Of a DNA stretch of 8,959 nt, positions 7,814 to 8,959 are shown one piece after another (position 1 is the stretch's first letter; each line of letters opens with the position of its first letter). A program made the position numbers and the translations under genes. The notes under the pieces are model-generated. The model was not told the origin of the DNA. It saw only the letters and a program-made list of their open reading frames with translations, and searched no databases. The stretch is from Myxococcaceae bacterium (lineage in GTDB: Bacteria > Myxococcota > Myxococcia > Myxococcales > Myxococcaceae): assembly GCA_018262385.1 (NCBI GenBank), contig JAGSPQ010000142.1:1-8959 (forward strand), given 5' to 3'.

Positions 7814-8659
7814 TCAAGGCTTCTTCGGCCACGCGGCAGCGGCGATCGTCGCGAGCGCGAGCAGCACGGTGGTCAGCCCCGAAGCCTCGGGACCAAAGTC
7901 GCCGCCGGAGAAAAATCCGCTCGTCTGCACGGTGCCCGCGAACAACGAAGCACCCGGTTTGATTCCGCTGACCGGCTGGCCGAGCACGAATCCCTCGAAC
8001 CAGTTCCAGGAGGCGTGGGCGCCGATCGAGGTCCAGAGGCTGGTGCGGATCGCGAGCACTCCGAACCAGAGGCCGACGAGGGCGACGTTCAGCGCAGCGA
8101 TCGGGGAGGCGCTGGGGTTGAGCAGGTGCATCACTCCGAAGGCGCTGCCGGTGAGCGCGCCGGCGAGCCACGGCCGGGTGCCGAGCGCGAGCTGCCGCAT
8201 TACCACCCCGCGCAGCAGCAGCTCTTCGCCGATCGAGGTGGGGACGAGGATCAACGCGTGGGTCGCGGCGGCGAGGGCGAGCGCGCCGAGGGGGCCGGCG
8301 TAGAGGTGGAGCGTGCCGTGGCCCGCGGCGACCGGGATCACCACTGCCAGGGTCACCACTGCCGCGCCGAGGCCGAGGCCGACCAGGGTGTGGGAGAGCG
8401 CCCGGTGGCGGGGCAGCCCGACTTCGGCTTTGAGCGCGAGGGCGCAGATCAGGCTGGCGAAGCCCGCGGCGGCGAGCATCACCGCGGTGGTGAAGAACAG
8501 CCGGCCGTCGTCGAGCGAGAGCGGGCTGCGCGGCTCGAGCCCGAGGATTGCGACCGCGGCACTGCCGACGAAGTAGCTGAACCCGGCGAGGGCGGCGAAG
8601 ACGAAGATCACCCAGCCGCTGCGCAGCTTGCCGGTCGCGTCGTTGAGGAGGATCCCCAC
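7814..8659 (-). CDS. CPBP family intramembrane metalloprotease-like protein
   Basis: A 281-residue multi-pass membrane protein with the three motifs of the CPBP (CAAX protease and bacteriocin-processing, Abi/Rce1-like) family. Motif 1 is EELLLRG with Glu145, Glu146 and Arg150; motif 2 is FGVMH with Phe174 and His178; motif 3 is HASWNW with His215 and Asn219. In Rce1-like enzymes these Glu and His residues sit in the membrane active site, so the protein looks catalytically complete. The start is GTG at 8659: an in-frame TAA lies four codons upstream and the opening LLNDATGKLRSGW resembles family N-termini; no strong ribosome-binding site is visible. The C-terminal ~50 residues are a Gly-rich segment and a last helix ending WPKKP. 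The gene ends 32 bp before the ATPase gene, so it is probably the first gene of the same transcript. The substrate is unknown. Confidence 0.87.
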   Translation of the reverse strand: MGILLNDATGKLRSGWVIFVFAALAGFSYFVGSAAVAILGLEPRSPLSLDDGRLFFTTAVMLAAAGFASLICALALKAEVGLPRHRALSHTLVGLGLGAAVVTLAVVIPVAAGHGTLHLYAGPLGALALAAATHALILVPTSIGEELLLRGVVMRQLALGTRPWLAGALTGSAFGVMHLLNPSASPIAALNVALVGLWFGVLAIRTSLWTSIGAHASWNWFEGFVLGQPVSGIKPGASLFAGTVQTSGFFSGGDFGPEASGLTTVLLALATIAAAAWPKKP

Positions 8660-8757
8660 GGGGGTCGATTACTTCAGCGCGCGGGGCGGCGCCTGCTCCG
8701 AGTTGGGTCGGTTCGGCGTCCGGAAGACGAAGCGGGAGTGCGCGCCTGCCCGCGCGA

Positions 8758-8769
8758 AATTGGCCAATT
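8758..8769. promoter_or_regulatory. Perfect palindrome, possible operator
   Basis: AATTGGCCAATT is a perfect 12-bp palindrome, overlapping a second one, CCAATTGG (8764-8771). It lies about 99 bp upstream of the CPBP start, in an AT-rich island inside GC-rich DNA. A dimeric regulator binding site for the minus-strand operon is plausible but unproven; no regulator gene is in the window. Confidence 0.35.
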
Positions 8770-8931
8770 GGACGAAGTGCGCTGCGCCGCGCGGTTGCGC
8801 GCGGGCGTCTCGTCAGTGTTCCGAAGCCCGCGCCTGCTCTCACCTCCGCGTAATTGCGCGCTTTCTCGCGCCCCGCCGGAACTTTAGCGGGCACCCCTGA
8901 CAGGCCCTCCCCCACTGGCCGATCGACCCCG

Positions 8932-8947
8932 GAGCACGGGAGCACGG
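8932..8947. repeat. 8-bp tandem duplication at right edge
   Basis: GAGCACGG occurs twice in direct succession (8932-8939 and 8940-8947). It has no visible coding or regulatory context because the window ends shortly after. Confidence 0.5.
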
Positions 8948-8959
8948 GGTGCCTGGAGC

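Larger units (their letters stand above)
8660..8959. other. Non-coding region upstream of the CPBP-gldAFG-like operon
   Basis: About 300 bp without a convincing gene. Open frames here are Arg/Cys-rich antisense artefacts lacking good start sites. Because the minus-strand operon begins at 8659, this stretch should contain its promoter, but no clear -35/-10 pair could be read. It contains an AT-rich palindrome (8758-8769) and a short tandem repeat at the right edge. Confidence 0.5.

Noticed and set aside
8628..8900. 90-codon plus-strand frame near the right edge
   Set aside because: Product is Arg/Cys/Ala-rich with no domain, no ribosome-binding site, and it partly overlaps the antisense of the CPBP start.
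7782..8945. N-terminal extension of the ATPase reading frame up to 8945
   Set aside because: The extension runs through the CPBP gene in a different frame, with Arg-rich nonsense sequence. The family-typical start MIHVEGL begins at 7781.
8890..8953. Inverted arms GGCACCCC and GGGGTGCC 48 nt apart
   Set aside because: Eight-base arms with a long spacer in GC-rich DNA are likely coincidental, and no associated T tract or gene end is visible.

Overview
The window is very GC-rich, and its coding content points to a Myxococcota-type (myxobacterial) bacterium. The taxonomic hints are a large exported lipoprotein with a poly-glycine linker and MopE-like Cys/Asp repeats, and long spurious ORFs on the antisense strands caused by GC-rich third codon positions. 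The assignment is an inference, since no rRNA or marker gene is present.

Layout. (1) Positions 1-444 (+) are the 3' end of a probable outer-membrane beta-barrel protein, cut by the left edge. (2) Positions 445-598 are a short intergenic region with a strong ribosome-binding site just before the next gene. (3) Positions 599-3274 (+) encode an 891-residue lipoprotein: lipobox, Gly-rich linker, DxDxDG-type Asp cluster, two ~41-residue Cys/Asp repeats, then a long parallel beta-helix-like region with a 'DIGADE'-type C-terminus. (4) Convergent to it, with 10 bp between stop codons and a hairpin spanning the junction, lies a minus-strand gene block from 8659 down to 3285. (5) Positions 8660-8959 hold no convincing gene and probably contain the block's upstream control region.

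The minus-strand block reads, in transcription order: CPBP-family intramembrane protease-like protein, GldA-like ABC ATPase, GldF-like ABC-2 permease, GldG-like auxiliary membrane protein, and a DUF4340 protein. The last four genes are joined by three successive 4-bp ATGA stop/start overlaps, and the CPBP gene sits only 32 bp upstream of the ATPase. The layout indicates one transcript and one membrane complex: ATPase in the cytoplasm, permease in the inner membrane, and GldG-like plus DUF4340 proteins with domains facing the periplasm. The family is named for Bacteroidota gliding proteins, but its substrate in proteobacteria-like organisms is not evident from sequence.

The most unusual observation is that the ATPase appears to lack, in frame, about 18 residues that normally follow the Walker A helix, while all other catalytic motifs are intact. 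Other points of interest are the six-helix layout of the GldG-like protein, the CPBP gene at the operon head, the convergent hairpin, and an AT-rich perfect palindrome upstream of the operon. No RNA gene, CRISPR array, insertion sequence or phage element was seen.
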